This document shows, piece by piece, positions 51,900 through 62,356 of a DNA stretch of 64,000 bases. Numbering within the stretch: position 1 is the first letter of the stretch; each line of letters starts with the position of its first letter. The position numbers and the translations under genes were made by a program. This DNA comes from Gemmatimonadota bacterium (lineage in GTDB: Bacteria; Latescibacterota; UBA2968; UBA8231), in contig VXML01000107.1 in NCBI GenBank assembly GCA_009841115.1, forward strand, positions 1-64,000, read 5' to 3'. The notes beneath the pieces are model-generated. The model saw nothing but the letters and a program-made list of their open reading frames with translations, ran no database searches and had not been told where the DNA came from.

Positions 51900-54380
51900 A
51901 TGGCCACCGTCGTCCTCACCGAAAAGCCCAGCGTGGCGCGCGACATTGCCCGGGTCTTAGGAGCCAACAAACGCGGCCAAGGCTACGCCGAAGGCAACGG
52001 CTATATCGTCACTTGGGCACTTGGGCACCTCGTGCAATTCGCCGAGCCAGACGACTACGGCCCGCCTTGGAAGGGCCGCTGGTCCTTTGCCCAGCTACCG
52101 ATGATCCCCGAGCAGTGGAAGCTCAAGACGACGCGCTCGACCTCCGACCAGTACCAAATCGTCAAAAAACTGCTCAACAGCCCGCAGACCGAGCGCGTCA
52201 TCTGCGCCACAGACGCCGGGCGCGAGGGCGAACACATTTTTCGCCTGATCTACGAGCACGCCCGCTGTAAAAAGCCGTTTAGCAGGCTGTGGATTTCAAG
52301 CCTGACAGACGAGGCAATTCGCGGCGGCTTCCACGCCCTGCAGGCAGGAGCGGCCTTCGATCACCTCGCTGCGGCCGCGCGGGCGCGCGGTCAAGCCGAT
52401 TGGCTGATGGGCATGAACCTGACCCGCGCCTACACCGTCCACAACAAGGCACTCTGCACCATCGGCCGCGTGCAGACACCGACCCTGTCCATGGTGGTCA
52501 AGCGAGATGCGGCGATTGCCAGCTTTGTAAAGGCGTACTTTTACGAGTTGGTGGCGCAGCTAGAAGAGGGCTTTGCCGCCAAGTACTGCAAGGACGGCCA
52601 GACCCGCATCGACAAGAAGGAAGAGGCCGAGCGCCTGCATCGCCAGCTCAGCCCCAACAAGGTCGGCACCGTCCGCAAAATTGAGAAGAAAGTTAAAAGA
52701 AACCGGCCTCCCCCCCTCTACGACCTCAACAACCTCCAGCGCGACGCCAACCGCTACTTTGGCTTTACCGCGGCACAAACCCTCGAACGCGCCCAAGCCC
52801 TGTACGAAACCCACAAGCTCATCACGTACCCGCGCACCGAGAGCCGCCACATCTCCGAGGACATGGTACCCAAGCTGCCCGGCATCTTGAAAAAGCTAGC
52901 GCACCCGCAAGCATCAGTCGCATTGGAGCGCCTGCGCGGCGGACACCGGCTCAGCAGAGCGTATGTCGATCGCACCAAACTGACCGATCACCACGCCATT
53001 ATTCCCACCGGACAACAGCCCGCCCCCAATCTCTCACCGGACCTACAGAAGGTGTACGACTTGGTAGTGGCGCGCTTTGTCGGCGTCTTCCTGCCCGACC
53101 AACAGGTCGAAGAGACAACCGTCTTGCTCGACATCGGCGGTGCCGACTTTGTGGCCAAAGGATCTGTCGTCTTAGAGGCGGGCTGGACAGTGGTCGCCGT
53201 GCGACCTCCAAACGCTGCAAAGAGTAAAGAGAAGGAAGAAGACGACCAGCGGGCGCTCCCGCCGCTGCAACAAGGTCAGCAGGTTCACGTAACGCGCATG
53301 GATGTGGTCGAAAAGGAAACCCAGCCGCCGCGACCCTACACAGACGCCACACTCCTAGCGGCAATGAAAAACGCCGGCCGCGAAATCGAAGACGACGAAT
53401 TGGCCGCGGCCATGAAGGAATCGGGGCTGGGCACGCCGGCCACGCGGGCCGAGACCATCGAAAAGCTGATTCGCACCGGCTATGTAGTCCGCGACCGCAA
53501 GGCGATCACCTCGACGGAGAAGGGCAAAGCACTCGTGGGTTTGGTGGCCGAATCGCTGCGCAGCCCAGAGCTGACGGGCGAATGGGAGCAGCAACTCAAG
53601 GAAATCGAGGAAGGGCAGCGGCCGGTGGCGGGGTTCTACGAAGGAATCGCCGACTTGGTGAAGTCACTTGTACCCAAGGTCCAGCAAGGACCGGCGCTCT
53701 CGCCCGAACAAGCGGCACAGGCACGAGGCAAGCAGAAGGGCCGCGGTAAGAGCAGCGGCAAAGTGTTAGGGCCTTGTCCCAAGTGTAAAGAGGGCCAAGT
53801 AGTAGAAAACGCCAAAGCGTATGGATGCAGCCGCTACCGGGAGGGTTGCAACTTTACTATCTGGAAGACGGTGGCGCGCAAGAAGCTGACCGAAAAGCAG
53901 GCGCAGTTGTTGATGGCCAATGGCCGCACCGAAAAGATGCAGGGCTTTACCTCCAAGGCCGGCAAGAAATTTGCGGCGCGGCTCAAATTCGACGATGAGT
54001 TCAAGGTCGTCTTCGAGTTTGACGACGGGCTGCGGAATGGCCCCTCAAAGTCGGAGGAACGCCCCGCGCCCCAAGAGAAGCCGCCAGCGGAAGTCGCCCG
54101 ATCCGCCACCCTCACCTGTCCCAAGTGCCGACAAGGTCAAATCATCGAAGGCCAGCGCGGCTTTGGCTGCAATCGCTACCGCGAGGGGTGCGACTTCGTG
54201 GTGTGGAAGGAAATGGCGGGCAAGAAACTGACCGAAAAGCAAATCCACACCTTGATCGCCAAAGGCAAAACCGGCGTAATCAAGGGTTTCAAAAGCAAAA
54301 AAGGCAGCAAATTCGACGCGCGGTTGAAACTCGGGCCGGAGTGCAAGGCCGCGTTTGATTTTCCCGCCGGATCGCGCTAA
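51900..54380 (+). CDS. topB: DNA topoisomerase III
   Basis: 826 residues. Toprim part: VLTEKPSVARDIARVLG and CATDAGREGEHIF. Active-site Tyr in KLITYPRTESRH (about residue 320). The C-terminal extension (about 625-826) has two repeated topoisomerase C-terminal units, each with a four-Cys zinc ribbon (CPKCKEGQ to REGC; CPKCRQGQ to REGC) followed by KKLTEKQ. It relaxes and decatenates DNA by a type IA mechanism. The ATG has no clear ribosome site. Confidence 0.95.
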   Translation: MATVVLTEKPSVARDIARVLGANKRGQGYAEGNGYIVTWALGHLVQFAEPDDYGPPWKGRWSFAQLPMIPEQWKLKTTRSTSDQYQIVKKLLNSPQTERVICATDAGREGEHIFRLIYEHARCKKPFSRLWISSLTDEAIRGGFHALQAGAAFDHLAAAARARGQADWLMGMNLTRAYTVHNKALCTIGRVQTPTLSMVVKRDAAIASFVKAYFYELVAQLEEGFAAKYCKDGQTRIDKKEEAERLHRQLSPNKVGTVRKIEKKVKRNRPPPLYDLNNLQRDANRYFGFTAAQTLERAQALYETHKLITYPRTESRHISEDMVPKLPGILKKLAHPQASVALERLRGGHRLSRAYVDRTKLTDHHAIIPTGQQPAPNLSPDLQKVYDLVVARFVGVFLPDQQVEETTVLLDIGGADFVAKGSVVLEAGWTVVAVRPPNAAKSKEKEEDDQRALPPLQQGQQVHVTRMDVVEKETQPPRPYTDATLLAAMKNAGREIEDDELAAAMKESGLGTPATRAETIEKLIRTGYVVRDRKAITSTEKGKALVGLVAESLRSPELTGEWEQQLKEIEEGQRPVAGFYEGIADLVKSLVPKVQQGPALSPEQAAQARGKQKGRGKSSGKVLGPCPKCKEGQVVENAKAYGCSRYREGCNFTIWKTVARKKLTEKQAQLLMANGRTEKMQGFTSKAGKKFAARLKFDDEFKVVFEFDDGLRNGPSKSEERPAPQEKPPAEVARSATLTCPKCRQGQIIEGQRGFGCNRYREGCDFVVWKEMAGKKLTEKQIHTLIAKGKTGVIKGFKSKKGSKFDARLKLGPECKAAFDFPAGSR

Positions 54381-54483
54381 TATGGCAAGCCCGAATAATT
54401 GCGGCGTATCGTCTTGTCCATCCTATTCTGCGCCCATCTGAGTCCATCTGCGGATAATTCTATAAACGATTTAGGATTTCTAT

Positions 54484-55062
54484 ATGCCTCTCCAACGCTG
54501 CCCGTGGCTCGACCTCGACAAACCTGATTACGTCGCGTACCACGACCGCGAGTGGGGCGTCCCAGTCCACGACGACCGCAAGCACTTTGAGTTTCTCACC
54601 CTCGAATCCGCCCAAGCCGGCCTCAGTTGGTACACCGTCCTCCGCAAGCGCGCCAACTACCGCCAAGCCTTCGCCGAATTCGACCCTGCCAAAGTCGCTT
54701 GCTTCAACGCGGCCAAAATCGAACAGATGCTCCAAGACCCCGGGCTAATTCGCAATCGCCGTAAGATCAGCGCGGCCGTAGAAAACGCCCGGCACTTCCT
54801 TGCCGTGCAGGACGAATTCGGCAGCTTCAGCGCCTATATCTGGCGCTTCGTCGATGGCAAGCCTATAGTCAATGAATTCCGCACCCTCGCCGATTTACCA
54901 GCCACCAGCCGCGAATCCGACGCCTTGAGCAAAGACCTCAAAAGCCGCAGCTTCAAATTCATCGGCTCGACCGTCATCTACGCCCACATGCAGGCCACTG
55001 GCATGGTCAACGACCACGTCCTCGACTGCTTCCGCCGCGGCCAGATCCTCAATGCAGACTAG
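54484..55062 (+). CDS. tag: DNA-3-methyladenine glycosylase I
   Basis: 192 residues, the normal Tag length. The N-terminal region RCPWLDLDKPDYVAYHDREW and GVPVHDDRKHFEFLTLES is near the family consensus, followed by the helical AGLSWYTVLRKRANYR part and the metal-binding His/Cys end (VIYAHMQATGMVNDH, then LDCFR). It removes 3-methyladenine from alkylated DNA. It follows topB by about 100 bp. Confidence 0.95.
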   Translation: MPLQRCPWLDLDKPDYVAYHDREWGVPVHDDRKHFEFLTLESAQAGLSWYTVLRKRANYRQAFAEFDPAKVACFNAAKIEQMLQDPGLIRNRRKISAAVENARHFLAVQDEFGSFSAYIWRFVDGKPIVNEFRTLADLPATSRESDALSKDLKSRSFKFIGSTVIYAHMQATGMVNDHVLDCFRRGQILNAD

Positions 55063-55183
55063 GCACTCTCACCGTTTCCATGATCAGCGGCGCATCCAAC
55101 CCAGCGGCCTAAAAAATTGCCAACCTAGCGCGGCTTGAGTACCGTTTCCGACCCGACCCTTTCACCCCACTAAGGAGCCTCTC

Positions 55184-56182
55184 ATGCACGTCGGCACCCA
55201 GCAGTTTACTACATCGGACGAGGACCTCGAATATCTAGCCCGCCACGGGGTCTTCAACAAAAACGAAAACTTCATCACATTCCATCGCGAATACGGTTGG
55301 GACGTCGAAGAGTTGGTCGCCAAGAAGGAGAAGTGCGCGCGCTTCGGCATCAACATGGAGATGGTCGCCCTGCCCATAGCCCAGTTCAACGTCAACGGCG
55401 AGGCCGTCCCCAACTTTATGATGGGCAACTACGAAGAGGGCGACAAAGAGATCGAGTTGGTCATCAACATGGTGCGGCAGGCGGCCGAAGCCGGCATCCC
55501 AGCCATCAAGTACTACCTCTGCGCCCTCGAAAACCAGCGCACCGAAAGCACGCCCCCCGGTCGCGGCGGCTCCATCTACAGCACTTGGGATCTCGAAAAG
55601 GCCGACGCTGATACGCCGCGCTACGACAAACCGGTCACCGCAGAGGAAAACTGGCGTCGCATTACGTACTTCTTGGAGCGAGTCATCCCGGTCGCCACCG
55701 AGTGCAAGATCCGCATGGCCTGCCATCCCTGCGACCCTTGGCTGCCGCCCGGCTATAGGGGCGTCGATCGCGTGATGGGCGGCTTTGACGGCTTCAAGCA
55801 CTTTATCGAGATCTGCCCCAGCCCCTATCACGGCGTCAATCTCTGCTTGGGCTGCATGGCCGAAAGCGTCGAAGATCCGCTCAACGAGGTGCCCGAGATC
55901 ATTCGCTATTTAGGCTCGCGCAACAAAATTTTCCTCTGCCACTTCCGCAACATCGTCGGCAAACGCAACAAGTTCCAAGAGGTCTGGCCGGATGAAGGGG
56001 TGATGAACATGCACCGCAACATGCAGGCCCTCAAAGAAGTGGGCTACCAGCACATGTGCGTCCCAGATCACGCGCCCGGGCACAAGGACCCCCATAGTAT
56101 GCGCCAAGCTTGGGCGTACGAGTTCGGCTATATCCAAGCCATGATCCAAGCGGTGATGGACGAGAATGGAGCGAGCGCATGA
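55184..56182 (+). CDS. mannonate dehydratase-like TIM-barrel protein
   Basis: 332 residues, AAGGAG before the ATG. Conserved UxuA-like segments include AEAGIPAIKYYLCALENQRT, KIRMACHPCDPWLPPGYRGV, LCLGCMAESVEDP, KIFLCHFRNIVGKRNKFQE and HMCVPDHAPGHKD, with the His, Cys and Asp expected to hold metal. It probably dehydrates a sugar acid, in line with the other sugar-acid genes of this window. Confidence 0.85.
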   Translation: MHVGTQQFTTSDEDLEYLARHGVFNKNENFITFHREYGWDVEELVAKKEKCARFGINMEMVALPIAQFNVNGEAVPNFMMGNYEEGDKEIELVINMVRQAAEAGIPAIKYYLCALENQRTESTPPGRGGSIYSTWDLEKADADTPRYDKPVTAEENWRRITYFLERVIPVATECKIRMACHPCDPWLPPGYRGVDRVMGGFDGFKHFIEICPSPYHGVNLCLGCMAESVEDPLNEVPEIIRYLGSRNKIFLCHFRNIVGKRNKFQEVWPDEGVMNMHRNMQALKEVGYQHMCVPDHAPGHKDPHSMRQAWAYEFGYIQAMIQAVMDENGASA

Positions 56183-56251
56183 CCACATTTCGCAGCGTAG
56201 AGACCGGCAAGGGGCTACTAGCGGTCTCTTGCCGATCTCGCTAGGTAGCCC

Positions 56252-57064
56252 ATGAGCACCGTCCATCCACTGCGCGACATCGAGCGCATCGACGGGCCGC
56301 CCGGCCCGTATCTCAAAGCAATCGGCACCATCTTCGCCACCTTCGGCGCGGCCACCCAAGACTCCGGCAATGTCTCCTATGGCGTGCAGGTCGGCGGCGA
56401 GCGCTTCTTCGTCAAAACCACCGATCCCGAGGCCGAGGTATTCAGCGACCACGCCGCCCGCGTGGCGCTCCTGTACAATGCGGCTCGGCTCAGGCGTAGC
56501 TGCGATCATCCGACCTTGCCAGCGCTCCATCGCATCATTGAAACCGCGCACGGCCCGGCGCTCGTGTACGACTGGGTTGACGGCGAGTGCTTGCACGGCG
56601 GACGCGATGACCCGCAATCGGCGCATCAGCGCTTTCGCCGCCTGCCCACCGATGCTATTCTCTCCGTACTCGACGCGATCTACGATTTGCACGTCCAGCT
56701 CATCCAGCGCGGATGGATTGCCGTGGATTTCTACGATGGCTGTCTGATGTACGACTTCGAGCGCCAAGCCGCGCGCATCGTGGACCTCGATATGTATCAC
56801 TTGGGGGCGTTCACCAACCAGATGGGGCGGATGTTTGGCTCGACGCGCTTTATGGCACCCGAGGAATTCGAGCGCGGCGCACTCATCGACGAGCGCACGA
56901 CCGTCTTCACCATGGGCCGCACCGCAGTCGTATGCCTCGGCGACGACATTGGCGGTGCGATGGGAGAGGTCATCCGCCGCGCCTGTCGCCAGGAGCGCGA
57001 GGCGCGCTACCGCTCTATGGAGGAATTTTACGCTGCTTGGCAGCAGGCGCGGCGGCTAGGATAG
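56252..57064 (+). CDS. protein-kinase-like phosphotransferase
   Basis: 270 residues. The ATP-site Lys is in VGGERFFVKTTDPEAE. The catalytic loop reads WIAVDFYDGCLMYDFE, keeping an Asp but not HRDxKxxN, and the metal segment is IVDLDMYHLG in place of DFG. Then GRMFGSTRFMAPEEFERG is like an activation loop (APE). Similar small kinase-like proteins are known in Firmicutes. Substrate unknown. Confidence 0.8.
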   Translation: MSTVHPLRDIERIDGPPGPYLKAIGTIFATFGAATQDSGNVSYGVQVGGERFFVKTTDPEAEVFSDHAARVALLYNAARLRRSCDHPTLPALHRIIETAHGPALVYDWVDGECLHGGRDDPQSAHQRFRRLPTDAILSVLDAIYDLHVQLIQRGWIAVDFYDGCLMYDFERQAARIVDLDMYHLGAFTNQMGRMFGSTRFMAPEEFERGALIDERTTVFTMGRTAVVCLGDDIGGAMGEVIRRACRQEREARYRSMEEFYAAWQQARRLG

Positions 57065-57210
57065 ATTCCGTCCGCTGTACCCTTTAGGTACCAACGCCGT
57101 ATCGCCTAGCTCCCATTCTGCATCTCAACATCCCCACCGGCCTCAGAGCACATCCCCGCTGGCACGGTTCTTGTTTCCTCTTGCCTGTCTGTCCAACGGA
57201 AAGGAACCGC

Positions 57211-58737
57211 ATGCCCTCCACCGTCCTCTCGGCCGCCACGCTCGGAATTGACGCATACCCGGTCCACGTCGAAGTCGATACCGACCGCAGCTTGCCGACC
57301 TTCACAGTCGTCGGCCTGCCCGACTCCGCAGTCCGCGAAAGCAAGGAGCGCGTCTTGGCGGCCATCAAAAACGCCGGCTATCAGTGGCCGCGGCGCAAAG
57401 TCACCATCAATCTCGCACCGGCCGACCGCAAAAAGGAAGGCTCGGCTTTTGACCTGCCCATAGCCGTCGGCGTCTTGGCGGCCTCTCGGCAGATCAAGCC
57501 CTTGGGTCTCGCCGAGTTCGCGCTCTTGGGTGAACTATCGCTCAACGGCAACGTGCGCCCGGTGCACGGCATGCTCTCCATGGCCACATCCCTGCACCAG
57601 CAGGGTCTCTACGGCATGATCGTGCCGACGCAAAACGCCCGCGAAGCCGCCATTGCCAACGGGCCGCTCGTCTATGGCGTCAGTTCACTGAGCGAAGCCC
57701 TAGCCATTTTGACCGGTGACGCGCGCCAACGGCCCTACGAATTGAACGTGGATGAGGTATTTCGCAGCAACGCCAACTACGGGGTTGACTTTGCGGACGT
57801 GCGCGGCCAAGATCACGCCAAGCGCACCCTCGAAGTCGCCGCCAGTGGCGGGCACAATTTGCTCATGGTCGGGCCGCCTGGGTCGGGCAAAACCATGCTC
57901 GCCCGCCGCCTGCCCACGATCCTCCCAGCACCAACCCTGCAAGAAGCGCTCGCCACCACCAAAATCCATTCGGTCGCTGGCGTCCTGCCCCCAGGCCAAG
58001 CCTTAGTCGCCACCCGGCCCTTCCGCGCTCCGCACCACACCATCTCGGACGCAGGTCTCATTGGCGGCGGCGCGTACCCCCGCCCGGGCGAGGTGTCGCT
58101 CTCCCACCACGGCGTGCTCTTCCTAGACGAGCTGCCCGAGTTCCGCCGCAACGTCGTCGAGGCCCTGCGCCAGCCGCTCGAAGACCACGCCGTCACCATC
58201 ACGCGGGCGCAGATCGCGATCGCCTATCCAGCGGATTTTACCCTCGTCGCAGCAATGAATCCCTGCCCTTGCGGCTATCTTTCGGACACCCGCCGCACCT
58301 GTTCCTGCTCTCCGGCCGCAATCCGCCGTTATCGCACACGAATTTCCGGGCCGCTCCTCGACCGCATCGACATCCACATCGAAGTGCCAGCTCTCGCCTA
58401 CGACGACTTGGCCAACAAGCAAAACGGCGAAGATTCAGCGCAAATCCGCCAGCGCGTCAACGCCGCCCGCCAGCGACAACTCGACCGCTTTGCCGGGGAG
58501 TTATTCTGCAACGCCCAAATGAACACGCGGCACATCCGCCGCCACTGCTCGCTCGACGAGGCCGGGCAAGCTCTCCTCGAAAAAGCTATGGCCCGCCTCG
58601 GTCTCTCAGCCCGCGCCTACGACCGCATCCTCAAAGTCGCCCGCACCATAGCCGACTTGGCCGACGCCCCGATCCAGTCGCAGCACTTGGCGGAGGCCAT
58701 ACAATATCGGGCACTCGATCGCAGCGGTCTTCAGTAG
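57211..58737 (+). CDS. YifB/ComM family Mg-chelatase-like AAA+ ATPase
   Basis: 508 residues; start ATG 57211 after AAAGGAA. The N-terminal Lon-protease-like domain covers about 1-165; then Walker [16 protein letters not shown], Walker [11 protein letters not shown], and the C-terminal helical domain with the CPCGY metal-like loop. Homologues (ComM) help branch migration during transformation. It stands alone. Confidence 0.93.
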   Translation: MPSTVLSAATLGIDAYPVHVEVDTDRSLPTFTVVGLPDSAVRESKERVLAAIKNAGYQWPRRKVTINLAPADRKKEGSAFDLPIAVGVLAASRQIKPLGLAEFALLGELSLNGNVRPVHGMLSMATSLHQQGLYGMIVPTQNAREAAIANGPLVYGVSSLSEALAILTGDARQRPYELNVDEVFRSNANYGVDFADVRGQDHAKRTLEVAASGGHNLLMVGPPGSGKTMLARRLPTILPAPTLQEALATTKIHSVAGVLPPGQALVATRPFRAPHHTISDAGLIGGGAYPRPGEVSLSHHGVLFLDELPEFRRNVVEALRQPLEDHAVTITRAQIAIAYPADFTLVAAMNPCPCGYLSDTRRTCSCSPAAIRRYRTRISGPLLDRIDIHIEVPALAYDDLANKQNGEDSAQIRQRVNAARQRQLDRFAGELFCNAQMNTRHIRRHCSLDEAGQALLEKAMARLGLSARAYDRILKVARTIADLADAPIQSQHLAEAIQYRALDRSGLQ

Positions 58738-58851
58738 CCCTAGTGGCGGCAGCGGCCAACGCAGGCCAAGGGGCCGAGGTTTGAATAAAAAATCTTGACG
58801 AATGAACGGATTCTTAACTCTATCTTATGGCAACAAATACGAGGTAGCATC

Positions 58852-59049
58852 GTGAGTGAGTCACTGCCGCCTGAGCGGCCCTATCCATTAGACCACGAGG
58901 GACGCATCGCCCGGTTAGAAGGTATTATCGAGCAAATCGATGTCCGGCTAGGCCGCGTCGAAACCAAAATCGACAGCCTTTTACGGTGGATCATTGCCCT
59001 GCAAGTGACGACGTGGGGCCTCATCGGAGCCTTAAAGCTGTTCGGCTAG
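58852..59049 (+). CDS. small XhlA-like tail-anchored coiled-coil protein
   Basis: 65 residues from GTG 58852, chosen because GAGG lies 7 nt upstream; TTG 58795 would add 19 residues. A coiled coil (IARLEGIIEQIDVRLGRVET) leads to one membrane helix (WIIALQVTTWGLIGALKLF). It resembles the XhlA/hemolysin-accessory type of small proteins. Function unknown. Confidence 0.55.
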   Translation: MSESLPPERPYPLDHEGRIARLEGIIEQIDVRLGRVETKIDSLLRWIIALQVTTWGLIGALKLFG

Positions 59050-59093
59050 CGGGCGTGGCAGGTGGAGAACCCACGTCTGAGAAGGAACCGACC

Positions 59094-60023
59094 ATGGCCC
59101 CTAGTCCCGACCCACGCATTCCCTGGTACACTCCAGTCGGCGAGATAACCGTCGAAAAGCACACCCCGGACAAACCCCACCAAGGCAAGGTGCTGGCCGC
59201 CGTCCAAGCCCACGCGGATGATATTCCCCTCTTCTGCGCCGGCCTCGTCGCCAAGCTCATCGCCGAAGGCTACACGGCCTATTTGATCCAGACCACCAAC
59301 GACGAGAAGTGCGGGCCGGGCACGATGGGCGAGACCATCCTCCAGAACGAACGCGAAGTCGACGTACTCGCCGAGGAGTTGGGCTTCAAACAGGTCATCC
59401 ACCTCGGCTACCGCAATCACTTCCTCGACGAAGCCGCCCCCACCGAGCTGCGGGCGCGGCTGGTCTTTCTGATCCGCGCCCTCAAAATCGACACTATCAC
59501 TACGTTCAGTCCTTGGGGCCACTGGGAAGAAAACCCCGATCACTACGTCACTGGCCAAGCCGTCGAAGCGGCGCGCTGGATGGCTGGCATGGGCAAGGAT
59601 TATCCTGAACAACTAGCCTGCGGTATGCAGCCTCACTCGGTCAAAGACCTCTACTACTGGACCTGCCGCCCGGGTCAACCCTACAATACCGTCGTCGATA
59701 TAGCGCCTCATCTCGACGTAAAGGTCGCTGCCATGAGCGCCAACAAGGCTCAAGGGCCAGCGGGTGCCCACGGTCGCCGCCTCAAGGAGCGGCTGGCGCG
59801 TCAAGGCAAATATCTGCCCGCCTTGGGCAATGATGACGAGGAGGCCGACCGCCAGTACATCCGCCTCTTTGGCTTGCGAGAATACCAACGCCTCGGCAAG
59901 CCTTATGGCTTGGACTACGCCGAGGCGTTTTACTATATGCCGCCCGGCGGAACCTTTACCGGTGCGATGAGCGCAGCGGAGATCGAGCGCTACATCGCAG
60001 AACGCGCCGAGGATTTGGGCTGA
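59094..60023 (+). CDS. PIG-L family deacetylase
   Basis: 309 residues. GAAGGAA precedes ATG 59094. The zinc motif AHxDD is in AAVQAHADDIPLFCAGL, the NERE segment is present, and the third His is in PDHYVTGQAVEAARWM. It removes an N-acetyl group from a sugar or related amine. A cluster of similar enzymes is common in sponge-symbiont-like genomes. Confidence 0.9.
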   Translation: MAPSPDPRIPWYTPVGEITVEKHTPDKPHQGKVLAAVQAHADDIPLFCAGLVAKLIAEGYTAYLIQTTNDEKCGPGTMGETILQNEREVDVLAEELGFKQVIHLGYRNHFLDEAAPTELRARLVFLIRALKIDTITTFSPWGHWEENPDHYVTGQAVEAARWMAGMGKDYPEQLACGMQPHSVKDLYYWTCRPGQPYNTVVDIAPHLDVKVAAMSANKAQGPAGAHGRRLKERLARQGKYLPALGNDDEEADRQYIRLFGLREYQRLGKPYGLDYAEAFYYMPPGGTFTGAMSAAEIERYIAERAEDLG

Positions 60024-60045
60024 TGACGGTAGTGGGTTAGGTGGT

Positions 60046-62319
60046 TTAGCGCAGCAGCAGCATTTTTCGCGTTTTTAGCTGGTTGCCGACTTGCAGGTGG
60101 TATAGGTACACGCCGCTGGCTAGCTCGGCCCCGTCCTCGTCCCGTCCATTCCAAAACACTTGGTGATACCCCGCGGCCCGGGTTCCGTGTACTAAGGTGG
60201 CCACCTTTTGGCCGGAGATTGTGTACACGGTCAAGTCCACCATCTCTCCGTAGGGCAGGTCAAATGCAATGGCCGTGCCGCTGTTGAATGGATTGGGGTA
60301 GTTTTGCTCTAGGGCGAATTCCATCGGCAATTCCGCGGCGGACCGGCGAGCCGCACCTTGACCTGCGTAGTTGGTCGGCGAGCTGAAATACGCTTCGGCC
60401 AGCGCAAAGGCGTCCGCGCCTATGCGGGTGCCGATTACGCGGGCGGGGATGTCGTCCGCAGGGGGATGGATGCCGCCCCACATGCGCGATAGGGAACTCT
60501 GATCCGAGGCGTCGCGGTAGGTAGCCCATTGCAGCACCACATCGACGCTGGGGCCTTCCTCAAAGACGAGGAAGCTGTTGCGTTCGATGCGAAATTCGCC
60601 CAAACCCCCAGGGAAAAAGGGATCGCCTGTCAGCAGGGTCAAAACCTCGGCCGCGGCACTTGAGAAGGTCGAGTGGCCCGAGACGTAGCCGGCAAAGGCC
60701 GGGGTGACAAAATTAGACCGTTGGTACGGCCACCAGTTCTCGGCCAAGATCCAGCCGACGCCAGCTATGTCGGTGGCCGGATCGGCGATGTAGGTCGGCC
60801 CGCGCCAAGCCTTCAATTTGACTTTGCCGATGTGCTCGCCCTCCTCCCCGGCGAGGGGATCTCCGGCTTGAACCAACTCGATATAGCCGTCAATGAGCAT
60901 TATACCAGCCGGGTCGTAGCTCGGCAGATCGGAGTCGCTGCACTGACCGCGGCCGCCCATCCAGCGAATGGCCGAAATGGGGCGGGGATAGTCGTACCAG
61001 CCCTTAATGCTCCAAGCGGTTACGGCCGCGTCGTGCATGGTACCCCCTAGAGCAAAGTAGGCTTTGACATCCCATTCGAGGTCGTCGAGGATTGGCCCCT
61101 CGCCTTTGAAGCGCTTCTCAAAGAGGGGGTGGTCGCTGACGTAGTTGAGGATGGTGAACCAATGGCCCGGCGGGGTCTCGGTCGAAGGACCATCCGCCCA
61201 GAATTCGGCTAGCACTCGGGCGTAGTCGGCGCGCGGCACCCACTGTTCTTCGTAAGGCTGGCCGGTGTGGGGATTGAGCGGGCGGCCTTGGCTAGCGTCG
61301 CCACCGTCGAGCATGTTGTAGAACGCCTGATATTCGGCGAAGGTCTGGGGCAATTCGGGGGCATTGCCTATGGCACCGGGCGAAATATCCCAGAGGACGC
61401 CATCGGCCGGATCGAGATGGGACGACCAAAGCGCTACGAGGGCAAAGCCCCATTGATATTCTTCGGACGCCATTCTCATTCCGGTGCGGGTTCGGTGGCG
61501 TTCGATGTTGCTGAACGCTCTGAAAAGGGCGGCCAAGTCGGAGGAATGTCGATTTTGTTGTATATGGGGCGGCGGTCCCGGATCGTGGTACACCGGATAG
61601 TTGTTGCCGTCTCGTTGGTACATCGTCATGGCCTCTTCGCCGAGGGCAAAGGGGACCACTGAACCCCATTCGGGAGTGAGGAAAGAGTTGTATTTTTCAA
61701 GACTTAGGGGCTGCCAGAAATTGGGGTCGGTAAGACCATTATGTCCCGGCTGGGCAGGATCCAGAGATGGATTCATCGGCGTGTAGAAACGGTTGCGGGA
61801 GCCGTCCTGCAAGCCAAATTGGACCAGACTCTGGGCGATGTAGTTGCCCAAGGCCGCGGGGTTGCCATCGGCGTAGTCCGTGGAGGTAAAGGCCGGATCG
61901 TAGCCTAGGTCTGCCATGAGCACTTCAATAGGGCTGAATATCGATTCCGAACCCGGCGAATTGGCAAAACGGTGCTTGATGAGGTGGTAGGCTGCATAGC
62001 TCATGGCTTGGCGGCGGGCCTCCTCTATGTCGTCCGGGCGGGGCACTCCGGCAAAGGGGACGGCAAAGCCGCCTACGGTTTGGCCTAGCAGATAGGGCTG
62101 CTCGGGGCCGTCGCCGTACACCGCCCAAGCATCGTACAGGGCTATGCTGGTGTGGAAAAGGTTGCGGGCTTGGACCGAGGGGTAGGCGTGATCGCTGCCA
62201 ATCGTCTCCAACAGAGCCTCGTTCCACTGGCGTGCGACCGAGTGCTGAGCGAGCGTTGGAGTGGAGGATAATGCAAAGATAATGAAAAGCGCACAGGCAA
62301 GAAGTCTTCTATACCGCAT
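60046..62319 (-). CDS. secreted vanadium-haloperoxidase/PAP2-like protein with T9SS-type C-terminal domain
   Basis: 757 residues from ATG 62319. A signal peptide (RRLLACALFIIFALSSTPTL) is followed by the alpha-helical PAP2/vanadium haloperoxidase fold: AFAGYVSGHSTFSSAAAEVL (the SGH vanadate-binding segment) and MWGGIHPPADDIPARVIG (the His segment). After about residue 660 comes a beta domain with LEQNYPNPFNSGTAIAFDL and LASGVYLYHLQVG, the signature of FCB-group type IX or FlgD-like C-terminal domains. It is probably exported and cell-surface linked. Confidence 0.85.
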   Translation of the reverse strand: MRYRRLLACALFIIFALSSTPTLAQHSVARQWNEALLETIGSDHAYPSVQARNLFHTSIALYDAWAVYGDGPEQPYLLGQTVGGFAVPFAGVPRPDDIEEARRQAMSYAAYHLIKHRFANSPGSESIFSPIEVLMADLGYDPAFTSTDYADGNPAALGNYIAQSLVQFGLQDGSRNRFYTPMNPSLDPAQPGHNGLTDPNFWQPLSLEKYNSFLTPEWGSVVPFALGEEAMTMYQRDGNNYPVYHDPGPPPHIQQNRHSSDLAALFRAFSNIERHRTRTGMRMASEEYQWGFALVALWSSHLDPADGVLWDISPGAIGNAPELPQTFAEYQAFYNMLDGGDASQGRPLNPHTGQPYEEQWVPRADYARVLAEFWADGPSTETPPGHWFTILNYVSDHPLFEKRFKGEGPILDDLEWDVKAYFALGGTMHDAAVTAWSIKGWYDYPRPISAIRWMGGRGQCSDSDLPSYDPAGIMLIDGYIELVQAGDPLAGEEGEHIGKVKLKAWRGPTYIADPATDIAGVGWILAENWWPYQRSNFVTPAFAGYVSGHSTFSSAAAEVLTLLTGDPFFPGGLGEFRIERNSFLVFEEGPSVDVVLQWATYRDASDQSSLSRMWGGIHPPADDIPARVIGTRIGADAFALAEAYFSSPTNYAGQGAARRSAAELPMEFALEQNYPNPFNSGTAIAFDLPYGEMVDLTVYTISGQKVATLVHGTRAAGYHQVFWNGRDEDGAELASGVYLYHLQVGNQLKTRKMLLLR

Positions 62320-62356
62320 GGCGAAAATAATGCCTCCTCTGTGTGAAGGGTGATTC

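Noticed and set aside
51900-54380. Topoisomerase III as a sign of an integrative element
   Set aside because: Although mobile elements often carry topB, no integrase, relaxase or attachment repeat is visible around it and the neighbours are ordinary chromosomal genes.
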